Part shown: piece by piece, positions 35,377-44,392 of the stretch
Position numbering within the stretch: the stretch's first letter is position 1
Layout of the letters: every line of letters starts with the position of its first letter
NCBI RefSeq assembly: GCF_033170385.1
Contig: NZ_CP126170.1
Location: 1,512,001 to 1,576,000, forward strand
DNA: 64,000 bases
Direction: 5' to 3'
DNA from: Xanthomonas rydalmerensis
Lineage (GTDB): Bacteria > Pseudomonadota > Gammaproteobacteria > Xanthomonadales > Xanthomonadaceae
Notes under the pieces: generated by a model
What the model was told of the DNA's origin: nothing
Database searches by the model: none
What the model saw: the letters and a program-made list of their open reading frames with translations, nothing else
Program-made: the position numbers and the translations under genes

Positions 35377-37869
35377 TCAGTGCGCGGCGGCGGGGGGCGC
35401 CTGCGCCGCGGTGTCGATCAGATGGACGGCGCCGATGGCGTAGTACGGGCCGGCGATGGGCGCGGTGGAGCGCAGGCACAGGTCGTGCACGCCGGTCTGC
35501 TTGGGCAGCCGTGCTTCCAGCGCGAACTGGTCGCCCAGGGTCTTGCCGGCCGGCAGCGGCAGCCGCGCCAGCAGCTTGCCCTTGCAGTCGCCCAGCCGCA
35601 CTTCGAACTCGCCGCGCGCGCTGTGCGCCGGATAGCGCTTGACCTTGGCCTGGTCGTGCGCCAGCCCGTAGTTGCGCGCCAGCCGTGCGGCGTCGATGCG
35701 GATGCGGTCGATGCCGTCCAGGCGCGCGTCGGCGTAGCGCCAGCAACTGGTGAACAGGTCGATGTTGAACACCGGCGTGTCCTGGTCGGCCAGATCCGGC
35801 AGCAGCGGCACGCGCAGGCCCAGCTCGCCGCCCTCGCACGAGGCCAGGCCCTGGGTATCGCGGCCGAGCAGATTGGCGCGGTCGAGGATGCGGCTGCGCG
35901 GTGCGGCCAGCAGGCGGCCGTCGTCGGCGAAGGTGGCTGCGCGCACGGTGACCGGCAGGGTCACCGCGAACGGCGCCGTGTAGCGCGGCGAGTCGGCCTT
36001 GGGCTCGCTGCCGTCGGTGGTGTAGCGGAAGCTGCCGAACTTGGCCTGGTTGCCCAGCACCACGGTGGCCTTGCCACTGTCCAGCGCCGCGTTGTCGCCG
36101 CCCTGCAGCGCGATGTCCGGAGCGAAGGCGCCGTCGCCGTAGGCGATGCCCTGCGTGCGGTAGCGATCCAGCTGCGCCGGCAGGCGCTGCAGGAAGCCGT
36201 TCCAGTCGCGCGCGGCCATCGGCGACCAGCCGGCCTCGGCCACCGCGCTCAGCCGCGGGAACAGCGCATGGTCGATATGCCAGGCGGAGGGGATGTACTC
36301 GCTCCACAGCGCCGCCTGCACGCCGAGCACGTGCTTGCTCTCCTCGGCGTTGAGCGCGGCCGGCACCGGGTCGAAGCCGTAGACCTTCTGCAGCGGCAGC
36401 GTCGCCAGGCGGCCGTTGGGCTCGTCGTTGCGCGCGCTCTGCAGGTTGTCCAGGTACATCCAGCCGGCCGGCGCCAGCACCACGTCGTGGCCCTGCTTGG
36501 CGGCGGCAACCGCGCCGTCCACGCCGCGCCAGGACATCACCGACGCGCTGGCCGGCAGCCCGCCTTCCAGGATCTCGTCCCAGCCGATCAGGCGCCGCTG
36601 GTGCTGGGTCAGGTAGTCGGCCAGCTGCTGGTTGAACCAGCCCTGCAGCGCATGCGCGTCCTTGATGCCGAGCTTGCGCATCTGCGCGCGCACCGCCGGC
36701 GAGCGCTCCCACTGGTCCTTGACCGCTTCGTCGCCGCCGATGTGGATATACGGCGAGGGGAACAACTGCAGCACTTCGTCCAGCACGCCCTGGATGAAGG
36801 TCATGCTCTTGGCGTTGGTGTTGAACAGGTACGGATTGACGCCCCAATCCACCGACACCTTGGGCCGCTGCCGGGTCACCCCGACCAGTTCCGGGTACGC
36901 CGCCACCGCGGACTGGGCGTGGCCGGGCATGTCCAGCTCCGGCACGATGGTGATGTGGCGTTCGGCGGCGTAGGCCACCAGGTCGCGGATCTGGTCCTGA
37001 GTGTAGAAGCCGCCGTAGCGATCGGGCAGGCCGTGGCTGCCGGCACCGGGCGGGGTGCGCCAGGCACCGATCTCGGTGAGCTTGGGATAGCGCTTGATCT
37101 CGATGCGCCAGCCCTGGTCGTCGGTCAGGTGCAGGTGCAGCACGTTGAGCTTGTGCTGGGCCATCGCGTCGAGCAGGCGCTTGACCGTGTCCGGGCCGTG
37201 GAAATGCCGCGCCACGTCGAGCAGCACGCCGCGCCAGCCGAAGCGCGGCCAGTCGCGGATGTGCACCTGCGGCACGTCCACCTCGCCCTTGCCGGCGTCG
37301 GGGGTCATCAACTGCCAGGCGCTGATCGCGCCGTAGAACAGGCCACGTTCGTCGCGCGCCTGGATCAGGATGGTGTGCGGGTCCACGTCCAGCGTGTAGC
37401 CCTCGAACTGCGCAACCTCGGTATTGGGATTGAGCTGCAGGCGGATGCTGCCGTTGGCGGGAATGGTCTCCGCGCGCACTTCCAGGTTCAGGCCGCGGGT
37501 CTTGCTCAGCAATTGCGACAGTTGCTCGGCCACGCGCTGCGCGCCGGGATCGTCGTTGGGCACCGACAGCACGCTGCCGGTGCCGATGGTGAGGGTGCCG
37601 CCGTCGCGCTCGGCCTTGACCGGCGCCGGGATCAGCGGCAGCGGGGTCTTGTCGTCGTCGTCATCGTGTTTCGGGGCAGGCGGCGGGGCCACGGCGGGCT
37701 TGGCCGCGGGCGTCGGCGCCGGCGGCGGGGCGCGGTCGCAGCCGCCGAGCAGGCTGCCACAGGCGAGCAGGGACAACCCCAGCCAGGCGTTGCGGGAGGC
37801 CGCCGCGATGCGCGCGCTGGCGGGCATCGGGCGGTGCGGCAATCGGGGGTGTGCACCCACTTCAGTCAT
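35377..37869 (-). CDS. GH20 beta-N-acetylhexosaminidase lipoprotein
   Basis: The 830-residue protein starts at ATG 37869 (GAGGTAG upstream). A lipobox LLGGC gives a lipoprotein, then a Pro/Ala linker and an Asp run. The domains are GH20b (LPLIPAPV, ~75-200), the GH20 barrel with HIGGDEA (catalytic Asp-Glu near 378-379), a chitobiase C-terminal-like segment (FRYTTDGSEPKADSPRY) and a C-terminal sandwich. It removes GlcNAc from N-glycan antennae or core, retaining configuration by substrate assistance. It probably corresponds to nixG by order. GlcNAc released here links the cluster to the GlcNAc uptake system known in X. campestris. Confidence 0.92.
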   Translation of the reverse strand: MTEVGAHPRLPHRPMPASARIAAASRNAWLGLSLLACGSLLGGCDRAPPPAPTPAAKPAVAPPPAPKHDDDDDKTPLPLIPAPVKAERDGGTLTIGTGSVLSVPNDDPGAQRVAEQLSQLLSKTRGLNLEVRAETIPANGSIRLQLNPNTEVAQFEGYTLDVDPHTILIQARDERGLFYGAISAWQLMTPDAGKGEVDVPQVHIRDWPRFGWRGVLLDVARHFHGPDTVKRLLDAMAQHKLNVLHLHLTDDQGWRIEIKRYPKLTEIGAWRTPPGAGSHGLPDRYGGFYTQDQIRDLVAYAAERHITIVPELDMPGHAQSAVAAYPELVGVTRQRPKVSVDWGVNPYLFNTNAKSMTFIQGVLDEVLQLFPSPYIHIGGDEAVKDQWERSPAVRAQMRKLGIKDAHALQGWFNQQLADYLTQHQRRLIGWDEILEGGLPASASVMSWRGVDGAVAAAKQGHDVVLAPAGWMYLDNLQSARNDEPNGRLATLPLQKVYGFDPVPAALNAEESKHVLGVQAALWSEYIPSAWHIDHALFPRLSAVAEAGWSPMAARDWNGFLQRLPAQLDRYRTQGIAYGDGAFAPDIALQGGDNAALDSGKATVVLGNQAKFGSFRYTTDGSEPKADSPRYTAPFAVTLPVTVRAATFADDGRLLAAPRSRILDRANLLGRDTQGLASCEGGELGLRVPLLPDLADQDTPVFNIDLFTSCWRYADARLDGIDRIRIDAARLARNYGLAHDQAKVKRYPAHSARGEFEVRLGDCKGKLLARLPLPAGKTLGDQFALEARLPKQTGVHDLCLRSTAPIAGPYYAIGAVHLIDTAAQAPPAAAH

Positions 37870-37988
37870 CGGTCTACCTCAAGCGATCGAGATGCGTATC
37901 GTAGAGGCTGTGGGGTAGCCTGGGGTGAGCGCGGCGCTTTCGCTGCGCGCCGCATGGCCTCGTCCCGCATCTCGATCGTGACCGCCGC

Positions 37989-39044
37989 TCAGCGCGCCGC
38001 GGTCGGCAGTTCGTCCCAGACCTTGGGATCTTCGGCGCCAAGCACCCAGCAGCTGAAGCCTTCCAGGCCGTACTGCTTGGTCAGCTCGTAACGCGCGCGG
38101 AAGCTGCGCGCGTCCGGGCGGAACACCCACTCGCGCATGTCGTCGCGGTAGAAGTAGAACCACGACTCCTGCTCCACCGGGTCCCATTGCACGGTGGCAT
38201 GCTGCTCTTCCGCCAGCGGGAACGACTCGTCGGCGTCGATGTAGTCGGCGGTGATGTTCGAGGCTTCGGTGCCGTCGGCCTTGACCGGACTGCCGGTGTA
38301 CCAGCGGTAGCCGTAGGTGGCGATGCCCAGCGACAGCTTGTCCTTCGGCACCTGGGTCAGCGCGTAGTCCAGGTGCTTCTTCATCCACACCATGCCGTCC
38401 ACCGGGCCGGGCGTGGTCCAGCGGGTGTGCTGGTCGTAGGTCATCAGGCTGATCAGGTCGGCCGAGGCGCCCAGCGCCTTGAGGTCGTAGGCGCCGCGCC
38501 AGTATTCCCACATCCACTTGGAGAACGCCCCGCCTTCGGCATAGCCCGGCGCGTTCGGCACCACCGCCACCGACAGCTTGAAGCCGGCCTTGTGCAGCGC
38601 CTCGGCGGTCTGCTTGACCATCAGCGAATAGGCGTCGCGGTCGGTCCAGGCGATGCTCTCGAAATCGAACTGGAAGCCGTAGTAGCCGTGCTTGCGGCCG
38701 TGGATCAGCAGCGCCGCGATCATGCGCTGCTTGGCGTCCTCGTCGTGCAGCAGCTTGTGGAAGCCGTCGCGGCCGGCGGTCATCGACAGGATCGGCATCA
38801 CCCGCAGCTTGTGCTGCTTGGCGATCTCGTACAGGTACAGGTTCGGGGTGCCGTTGACCAGGCCATTCTGATCCACGCCGTACCAGGTCGGCACCACCAC
38901 GTCGATCTTGTCGACGTGGGCCAGGAACGCGTTCGTCGATTTCTGCGTGTTCATCAGATAGAACAGCGCGGTCGGGTTCTTGGCCATGGCCGGCCCGCAG
39001 GCCAGGGCGAGGGCGAACAGCAGCCCTGCGAAACGCTTCATCAT
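37989..39044 (-). CDS. GH18 endo-beta-N-acetylglucosaminidase-like protein
   Basis: The first of two ATGs (39044) overlaps the GH29 stop as ATGA. The 351-residue product has a signal peptide (MMKRFAGLLFALALACGPAMA) and a GH18 barrel. The active-site strand reads GYYGFQFDFES, keeping the terminal D-x-E with the catalytic Glu near 128 but replacing the first Asp residues of the usual DxxDxDxE motif. The fold resembles bacterial CFLE/YaaH-type and ENGase-like GH18 members. With GH20, GH2 and mannosidases around it, cleavage of the chitobiose core of N-glycans is the likely role. It is one of nixE/nixF; the letter cannot be assigned from memory with certainty. Confidence 0.85.
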   Translation of the reverse strand: MMKRFAGLLFALALACGPAMAKNPTALFYLMNTQKSTNAFLAHVDKIDVVVPTWYGVDQNGLVNGTPNLYLYEIAKQHKLRVMPILSMTAGRDGFHKLLHDEDAKQRMIAALLIHGRKHGYYGFQFDFESIAWTDRDAYSLMVKQTAEALHKAGFKLSVAVVPNAPGYAEGGAFSKWMWEYWRGAYDLKALGASADLISLMTYDQHTRWTTPGPVDGMVWMKKHLDYALTQVPKDKLSLGIATYGYRWYTGSPVKADGTEASNITADYIDADESFPLAEEQHATVQWDPVEQESWFYFYRDDMREWVFRPDARSFRARYELTKQYGLEGFSCWVLGAEDPKVWDELPTAAR

Positions 39045-40735
39045 CGGGAGGGATCCGTTGGCGGGGTGGGGGAGGACAGGTCGATGCGGAACACGTAGGC
39101 GTGTTCGCCCACCGGCTTGGCCGGCAGGCGCAGGTGCAGGCCGTCGGCGCGCTGCTCGAACGGCACCGGCTTGCCGTTGGCGAGCAGGGTGACGCCGCGC
39201 ACGCCATCGGCCGGCTTCAGCGAGCGGATCAGCGCCTTGCCGTCGGCCGGCCAGCCGAGCTCGATCGCGTACAGCGCGCCGTGGCCGGTGGTGAAGCGGA
39301 AATCCTCGGGCGTGTACGGCTTGGTCTTGGTGTCCTGGAAGGTGCCGCCGACCACTTCGGTGGGGCCTTCGCCGTAGGTGCGCCATGGCGTGCTGTCGTA
39401 GATCGCCTCGCCGTTGGTCTTGAGCCACTTGCCGATCGACAACAGGATCGCGCGTTCGGTGTCCGGGATTGAGCCGTCGGCGCGCGGCCCGATGTTGAGC
39501 ATCAGGTTGCCGTTCTTGCTGACCACGTCCACCAGCATGTGGATGATGAAGGTCGGGGTCTTGTAGGTGTCGTTCTCGACATAGCCCCAGGAGGCGTTGC
39601 TGACCGAGGTGTCGGTCTGCCAGTGCGTGGGATGGATGCCGGTGAGCTGGCCGCGTTCGATGTCCAACGTGCCGGCGCCCTCGGGGAAGGCGCCGAGCTT
39701 GTAGTTCACCACCACGCCGCCCTTGGCCGCGCCGTGGTTGTAGTAGTACGACAGCATCGTCGGCAGCGTGCCGCGGAAGGTCGGGTGCGCGATCCACCAA
39801 TCGAAATAGATCAGGTCCGGGTCGTAGCGGTCGATCAATTCGGTGGTGCGCGCCAGCCAGTCGTCCAGCCAGGCCTGCGAGACCGGGGTCCAGTCGTTGT
39901 GCACGTCGGCGTCGTCCTTGCCTGGCAGCCGCACCTGCGCCGGGCCGTACAGGCCGGCGTAGCGCGGGTCGTTGACGTCCGAGTCGAACTGGCGGCCGCC
40001 GTCGAAGAACCAGTCGTGCTCGGCGCGGTGCGAGGACAGGCCGAAATGCAGGCCCTGCGCGCGGATCGCCTTGGACAGCTCGCCGATCACGTCGCGCTTG
40101 GGGCCCATCTTCACCGCGGTCCAGTCCGACAGCTGCGAGTCGTACATCGCGAAGCCGTCGTGGTGCTCGGCCACCGGCACCACGTAGCGGGCGCCGGAGT
40201 CGCGGAACAGCGTGGCCCAGGCCTGCGGATCGAACTTGGGCGCGGTGAACAGCGGGATCAGGTCCTTGTAGCCGAAGCGCGACTGCGGGCCGTAGGTCTG
40301 GCGGTGATGCAGGTAGTCCTTGCTGCCCTGCTGGTACATGTTGCGCGAGTACCACTCGTTGCCGAAGGCCGGCACCGAGAACACGCCCCAGTGGATGAAG
40401 ATGCCGAACTTGGCGTTGTCGTACCAGGACGGCGAGCGGTACTGCTTGAGCGAGGTCCAGTCGGGCCGGAACGGTCCGCCGCGCGCGCCGTCGTTGGCTT
40501 CGCGCACCAGACGCGCGCGTTCGGGCGCGTACTTGGCGGTGGCCTGCAGCCACTGCTGGTCGATCTGTTCCGGACTGAGCGTGGTGGCGGTGGGCGCTGT
40601 CGGCGACGGCGCGTCCGCGGCGCCGGCGGGCAGGGCCGTCAGCGCGAGCATGAGGGCCAGCGCGCTGGCCAGGGTCTGGCGTGCGGCTCCGGCGTGGCGG
40701 GATCGGTCCGCACGGGGGCGGGTCTCGGTCGTCAT
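39041..40735 (-). CDS. Exported GH29 alpha-L-fucosidase (nix cluster)
   Basis: The 564-residue protein has a signal peptide ending ALPAGAADA. GH29 motifs are AKFGIFIHWGVFSVPAF, EHHDGFAMYD and DLIYFDWW with nucleophile Asp near 311, the classical alpha-L-fucosidase type. A C-terminal beta-sandwich follows. It would remove core or antennary fucose from plant N-glycans, which carry alpha-1,3-fucose. It is the first hydrolase of the operon, starting 55 bases after a strong terminator that follows the TonB receptor, and overlaps GH18 by ATGA. AAGGAG lies 14 bases upstream. One of nixE/nixF by content. Confidence 0.92.
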   Translation of the reverse strand: MTTETRPRADRSRHAGAARQTLASALALMLALTALPAGAADAPSPTAPTATTLSPEQIDQQWLQATAKYAPERARLVREANDGARGGPFRPDWTSLKQYRSPSWYDNAKFGIFIHWGVFSVPAFGNEWYSRNMYQQGSKDYLHHRQTYGPQSRFGYKDLIPLFTAPKFDPQAWATLFRDSGARYVVPVAEHHDGFAMYDSQLSDWTAVKMGPKRDVIGELSKAIRAQGLHFGLSSHRAEHDWFFDGGRQFDSDVNDPRYAGLYGPAQVRLPGKDDADVHNDWTPVSQAWLDDWLARTTELIDRYDPDLIYFDWWIAHPTFRGTLPTMLSYYYNHGAAKGGVVVNYKLGAFPEGAGTLDIERGQLTGIHPTHWQTDTSVSNASWGYVENDTYKTPTFIIHMLVDVVSKNGNLMLNIGPRADGSIPDTERAILLSIGKWLKTNGEAIYDSTPWRTYGEGPTEVVGGTFQDTKTKPYTPEDFRFTTGHGALYAIELGWPADGKALIRSLKPADGVRGVTLLANGKPVPFEQRADGLHLRLPAKPVGEHAYVFRIDLSSPTPPTDPSR

Positions 40736-40789
40736 GGAACGGCACTCCTTGTTGCAGAAGACGATGCCGGCGCAGCCGCGCCGGACACG

Positions 40790-40824
40790 AAAAAGCGCGC
40801 CACCGTGGAGGGACGGTGGCGCGC
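40790..40824 (-). terminator. Terminator/attenuator between TonB receptor and hydrolase operon
   Basis: On the minus strand a perfect 12-bp stem (GCGCGCCACCGT / ACGGTGGCGCGC) with a 6-base loop is followed by TTTTTCG. It lies 10 bases after the receptor stop and 55 before the GH29 start. Partial readthrough would give more receptor than enzyme. Confidence 0.9.
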
Positions 40825-40834
40825 CGGTGCTACA

Positions 40835-43519
40835 TCAGAACTTGAAGTTCAGCTGCGCCTGGTAGCCGCGGCCGTTTTTGTACATGCCGATCGGCGCGTA
40901 CTTGACCTCGTTGTACCAGTAGTAGGTCGAGTCGAGCAGGTTGGTCGCGCTGAAGCTCACGCTCATCCAGTCGTTGATCTGATACGACGCGGTCAGATCC
41001 AGCTGCTTGTACTCGTCGGTGAACACCTGCGAATCCAGTCGGCCGATCTGAGTGAAGTACTTGGAGCGGTAGCTGTAGTTGACGCGCACCATCCACGGAC
41101 CGTTTTCCCAGTAGGGGATCACGTTGTAGGTGTTCTTCGACAGGTACGGCAGGTTCAGGCCGGGACTGGTGTCGGCGGTGGCGTAGGTGTAGTTCGCCTG
41201 CAGACCGAAGCCGTAGCCGAAGGCCTGCTGGTAGTTCAGCGAGGCGCCCTTGACCTTGGCGTCGGAAGCGTTGATCGGCGAGTTCACCGTGAACAGGCCG
41301 CTCACTCCATTCACCGCATCGGTCAGCTGCTGCTGCGAGGTGGTGGTGACGATGTACGAGCTGATGTCGCGGTAGAACGCTTCCGCCGACAGCATGCTGG
41401 ACGGGGCGAAGTACCACTCGGCGGCCAGATCGTAGTTGGTCGACTCGTAGGGCTTCAGGTCCGGGTTGCCGCCACTGGCGGTCAGGTTGCCGTTGCTGCT
41501 GTTGATGGTGAACGAGCCGGCCAGATCGCCGTAGCGCGGGCGTGCCATCACCTTGGCCACGGAGAAGCGCAGCACCTTGTCGGTGTCCAGATCGTAGGCC
41601 AGGTTGAAGCTCGGCAGCGGCTTGTAGTACTGCTTGCTCACCGTGGTCTGGTTGTAGGTGGCACCGCCGTCGTTGCTCTGCCAGAACTGCGACTTGTCCT
41701 TGGTGTCGACATAGCGCACACCCAGGTTGCCGCGCCAGGCACCGGACTCGAAGTTCAGCTGCGCGTACAGGTCGCTGGTGATTTCCTTGACGTCGAACGA
41801 GGAGCCGTAATCGGGCTTGTACGGCCCCTGCGGCTGCGAGCGCAGGTAGTTGATCACCGAGTTGAGGTTGGCGGTCGGCCAGTTGGTCAGGTCGCCGCTG
41901 GCGCCCAGGCCGTCGTACAGGCCGCTCGGGGTGCTGCCGGGGCTGAAGTCGGTCAGCGAGATCGCGTTGGTGGTGTTGATGCGGTTGCCGCGAGCATCGA
42001 CGCCGTTGTCGTGGTTGATGTACTTGTAGCCTACCTGCAGCTTGTTCAGCGGGCCCCAATCCAGGTCGCGAGCGGCATCGAACTGGAAGTACTTCTCCTT
42101 GTCCGTGCTCTTGGCGTAATAGATGCCGCCGGCCTGCATCGCCGACTTGTCGGTGGAGCCGGGCGCCAGACCAGCCGGCGAACCGACCAGGCCCCAGTTG
42201 GAGGCGCTGCCGTTGTCGTAGGTGACGCCGGTGTTGCTGCCGTCGTAGTTGAAGTTATAGCCGCCCTTCTGCAGCAGGTACTTCATCAGGTACTCGGGGT
42301 TCTTGCCGCCGGTGGCCTCGGTGGTGCCGACCTGCGAGGTGAACACCCACTTCTCGCCGTAGAAGTCGTGGCGCAGGTTCAGGCTCTTGGTGGTGACGGT
42401 GCTTTCGCGGTAGTTGGTGTCGAGCTGCGCGTACGGCTGGCCATTGCCAGTCGCATCGGACAGCTTGCCTTCGACGATGTAGCCATTGTTGAGCGTGGCT
42501 TCGGTGAACTTGTCGCGGTCACCGCAGCCAGGGCAGACGTAGCGCGATTCGCTGAAGTTGTTGTACTTGCCCTTGATGTAGATGCCGGTCAGGTTCAACT
42601 CGTTCTGCTCGTTCGGCTTCCACTGCAGCGCGCCCTGCAGGCCGTTGCGCTCGCGGGTCTGCTGGAAGAAGGCGCTATTGATGCCGACCGGGAACTTGGC
42701 CGTATTGATGTCGCCGCTGCCATTGATCGTCGCGTTCGGATTAATCCGCGAGGAAACCGTGCCGTCGGCGTTGTAGGTGGTGCCGAGGCCGTAGCCGAAG
42801 AACTCGATGCCGGCGCGCGACAGGTCCTGCTTGTCGTGGGTGGCGGAGATCAACGCACCGAAGGTCTCGTCGTCGTTCTTCCAGCTCCACAGCGCCGAGC
42901 CGCGCGGATTGCCTTCTTCCGAGCGGTCGTTGTAGTTGTAGCCGATCGAGCCGCGGATGGTGTTCTTCGGCAGGTCCAGCGGCTTGCGGGTGTGCACGAT
43001 CACGGTGCCGCCGATCGAGCCTTCGTCGATGCGCGCTTCCGGGGTCTTGTAGACCTCCATCAGGCCGATGATTTCCGGCGACAGCAGGGTGTAGTTGAAG
43101 GTACGGCCGCTGGTGTCGGTCGGGTTGCCGCCCCAGTCGCCCGAGGCGATGGTCTGGCCATTGAGCAGCACGCGGTTCAGCGCCGGATCGGTGCCGTTGA
43201 TGCTGACCTTCTCGCCTTCGCCGAACTGGCGGTCCACGCTGATGCCCGGCAGGTGCGCCAGCGACTCGGCGGCATTGGTGTCCGGGAACTTGCCGATGTC
43301 CTCGGCGCTGATCGCATCGACGATGGAGTTGGCCGAGCGCTTCACCGCCTGGCTCTTCTCCAGCGAGGCGCGGTAGCCGGTGACGGTGATGGCATCCAGC
43401 TGCTGGACGTTCTTGGAATCCGCGTTGGCGGAAGCGGGCGCTTCCTGCGCGGCGGCGTTACCGGACAGGTACAGCGCGGCCATGATGCTGATGGCTAAGG
43501 TCGTGGTGCGGCTATTCAT
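40835..43519 (-). CDS. TonB-dependent outer-membrane receptor, nix module
   Basis: The 894-residue protein has a signal peptide (NSRTTTLAISIMAALYLSGNAAAQ), a TonB box LDAITVTG near residue 43, a plug (AISAEDIGKFPDTNAAESLAHLPGISVDR) and a barrel ending in Phe (QLNFKF). It belongs to the Xanthomonas/Caulobacter class of glycan receptors. It should take up oligosaccharides or glycopeptides derived from N-glycans. A LacI-type operator overlaps a TTGACA box 433 bases upstream of the start, so expression is probably induced by an amino sugar or other glycan product. It is separated from the hydrolase operon by a terminator. Confidence 0.93.
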   Translation of the reverse strand: MNSRTTTLAISIMAALYLSGNAAAQEAPASANADSKNVQQLDAITVTGYRASLEKSQAVKRSANSIVDAISAEDIGKFPDTNAAESLAHLPGISVDRQFGEGEKVSINGTDPALNRVLLNGQTIASGDWGGNPTDTSGRTFNYTLLSPEIIGLMEVYKTPEARIDEGSIGGTVIVHTRKPLDLPKNTIRGSIGYNYNDRSEEGNPRGSALWSWKNDDETFGALISATHDKQDLSRAGIEFFGYGLGTTYNADGTVSSRINPNATINGSGDINTAKFPVGINSAFFQQTRERNGLQGALQWKPNEQNELNLTGIYIKGKYNNFSESRYVCPGCGDRDKFTEATLNNGYIVEGKLSDATGNGQPYAQLDTNYRESTVTTKSLNLRHDFYGEKWVFTSQVGTTEATGGKNPEYLMKYLLQKGGYNFNYDGSNTGVTYDNGSASNWGLVGSPAGLAPGSTDKSAMQAGGIYYAKSTDKEKYFQFDAARDLDWGPLNKLQVGYKYINHDNGVDARGNRINTTNAISLTDFSPGSTPSGLYDGLGASGDLTNWPTANLNSVINYLRSQPQGPYKPDYGSSFDVKEITSDLYAQLNFESGAWRGNLGVRYVDTKDKSQFWQSNDGGATYNQTTVSKQYYKPLPSFNLAYDLDTDKVLRFSVAKVMARPRYGDLAGSFTINSSNGNLTASGGNPDLKPYESTNYDLAAEWYFAPSSMLSAEAFYRDISSYIVTTTSQQQLTDAVNGVSGLFTVNSPINASDAKVKGASLNYQQAFGYGFGLQANYTYATADTSPGLNLPYLSKNTYNVIPYWENGPWMVRVNYSYRSKYFTQIGRLDSQVFTDEYKQLDLTASYQINDWMSVSFSATNLLDSTYYWYNEVKYAPIGMYKNGRGYQAQLNFKF

Positions 43520-43951
43520 TGGCTAAACCTCTGGGTGAGTACTTGGGCATGAGGTGCAACCGATGTTCCGGCGTGCTGGCCGCTGCCCGGCCTTGTGGAT
43601 GGCGCCGCGCCTGGTGGCGCTGCGCGGATCGCATCTCGATGCGCGTCGTCCGGTCGCTGACGCGGAAGTAGCCAACCGGCGGCATCGAGGGCGCCAGTCC
43701 TTCCTGTGTTCCTGCAGGTAACAACCAAGTCCAGCAATGAAGCAGTGCACCTGCTGCCTGGTCCGGGCGCGCTGCGTCCGTGCCCGGCATCGGGCGTGGT
43801 CTCGTCGGTTCGGGGGATGCCGCCCGCAGCGTCAGCGCGCGTCCTGCCACTTGGCGCGGGAGGAGCGGCGATGCGTCGCTGTGTCTGAATCCCCTGAACG
43901 TGGCATGTCTTGAAGTTGTAAAACTTGTGTGAGCCGAGTCTGTCGTAGCGC

Positions 43952-43965
43952 TGACAGCGTTGTCA
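43952..43965. promoter_or_regulatory. LacI-type operator for the TonB receptor
   Basis: TGACAGCGTTGTCA is a 14-base palindrome with one mismatched pair. On the minus strand it reads TTGACAACGCTGTCA, so it contains a -35-like TTGACA; repressor binding would block the promoter. It matches the general form of NagR/SalR-type boxes known in Xanthomonadales and Caulobacter. Confidence 0.75.
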
Positions 43966-44307
43966 ACACCCGTTTCACGCGGTTTTGACGATTGCAAGCG
44001 AGGCTCGCTGCGGCATCTTTCCAGAGGCTTTCACGGGGTGTCCGGCGCCCGCTCTAGGTGCTTGTCTACAAAAGAAAACATGGCCGAACACGTGTGCGAC
44101 ACCGGCATCGCGGCCGACGGGCCCATGCGTGGCAAGGGCCGCCGGGGTGTCGGACAGGTCGCAGAAATTTGTGCAATGCGGCGAAGTTTTGCGACGGATG
44201 TTCACCCATGCAACGGATGGCGACCAGCGGCCATCCACATCACAAGGCGATCGGCCGCATGAAGTCGAGGCGATGAAGACAAAACGACAAGGCTGTGAAA
44301 TTCATCT

Positions 44308-44321
44308 TGACAACGTTGTCA
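44308..44321. promoter_or_regulatory. LacI-type operator for glucokinase
   Basis: TGACAACGTTGTCA is a perfect 14-base palindrome overlapping a TTGACA hexamer (44307-44312) 72 bases before the GTG start. It differs from the receptor box at one base, so one repressor likely controls both sides. Confidence 0.8.
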
Positions 44322-44392
44322 GGGTGATCGGACACTCGATCGATCAATCGGCCGAATCGGCGTGCGCCTGCTCTGGCGCAACGGGAGAAGAC

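Larger units (their letters stand above)
43520..44392. other. Divergent regulatory region, receptor / glucokinase
   Basis: This 873-base space contains two LacI-type operators (43952-43965, 44308-44321) and no convincing gene. The receptor side has a ~430-base leader with several GC hairpins. Confidence 0.6.

Noticed and set aside
32589..35642. A 1017-residue plus-strand frame
   Set aside because: Antisense shadow of the GH2 gene, low-complexity composition.
39539..43498. A 1319-residue plus-strand frame
   Set aside because: Antisense to GH29 and the TonB receptor; no domain and unnatural Val/Ala/Gly content.
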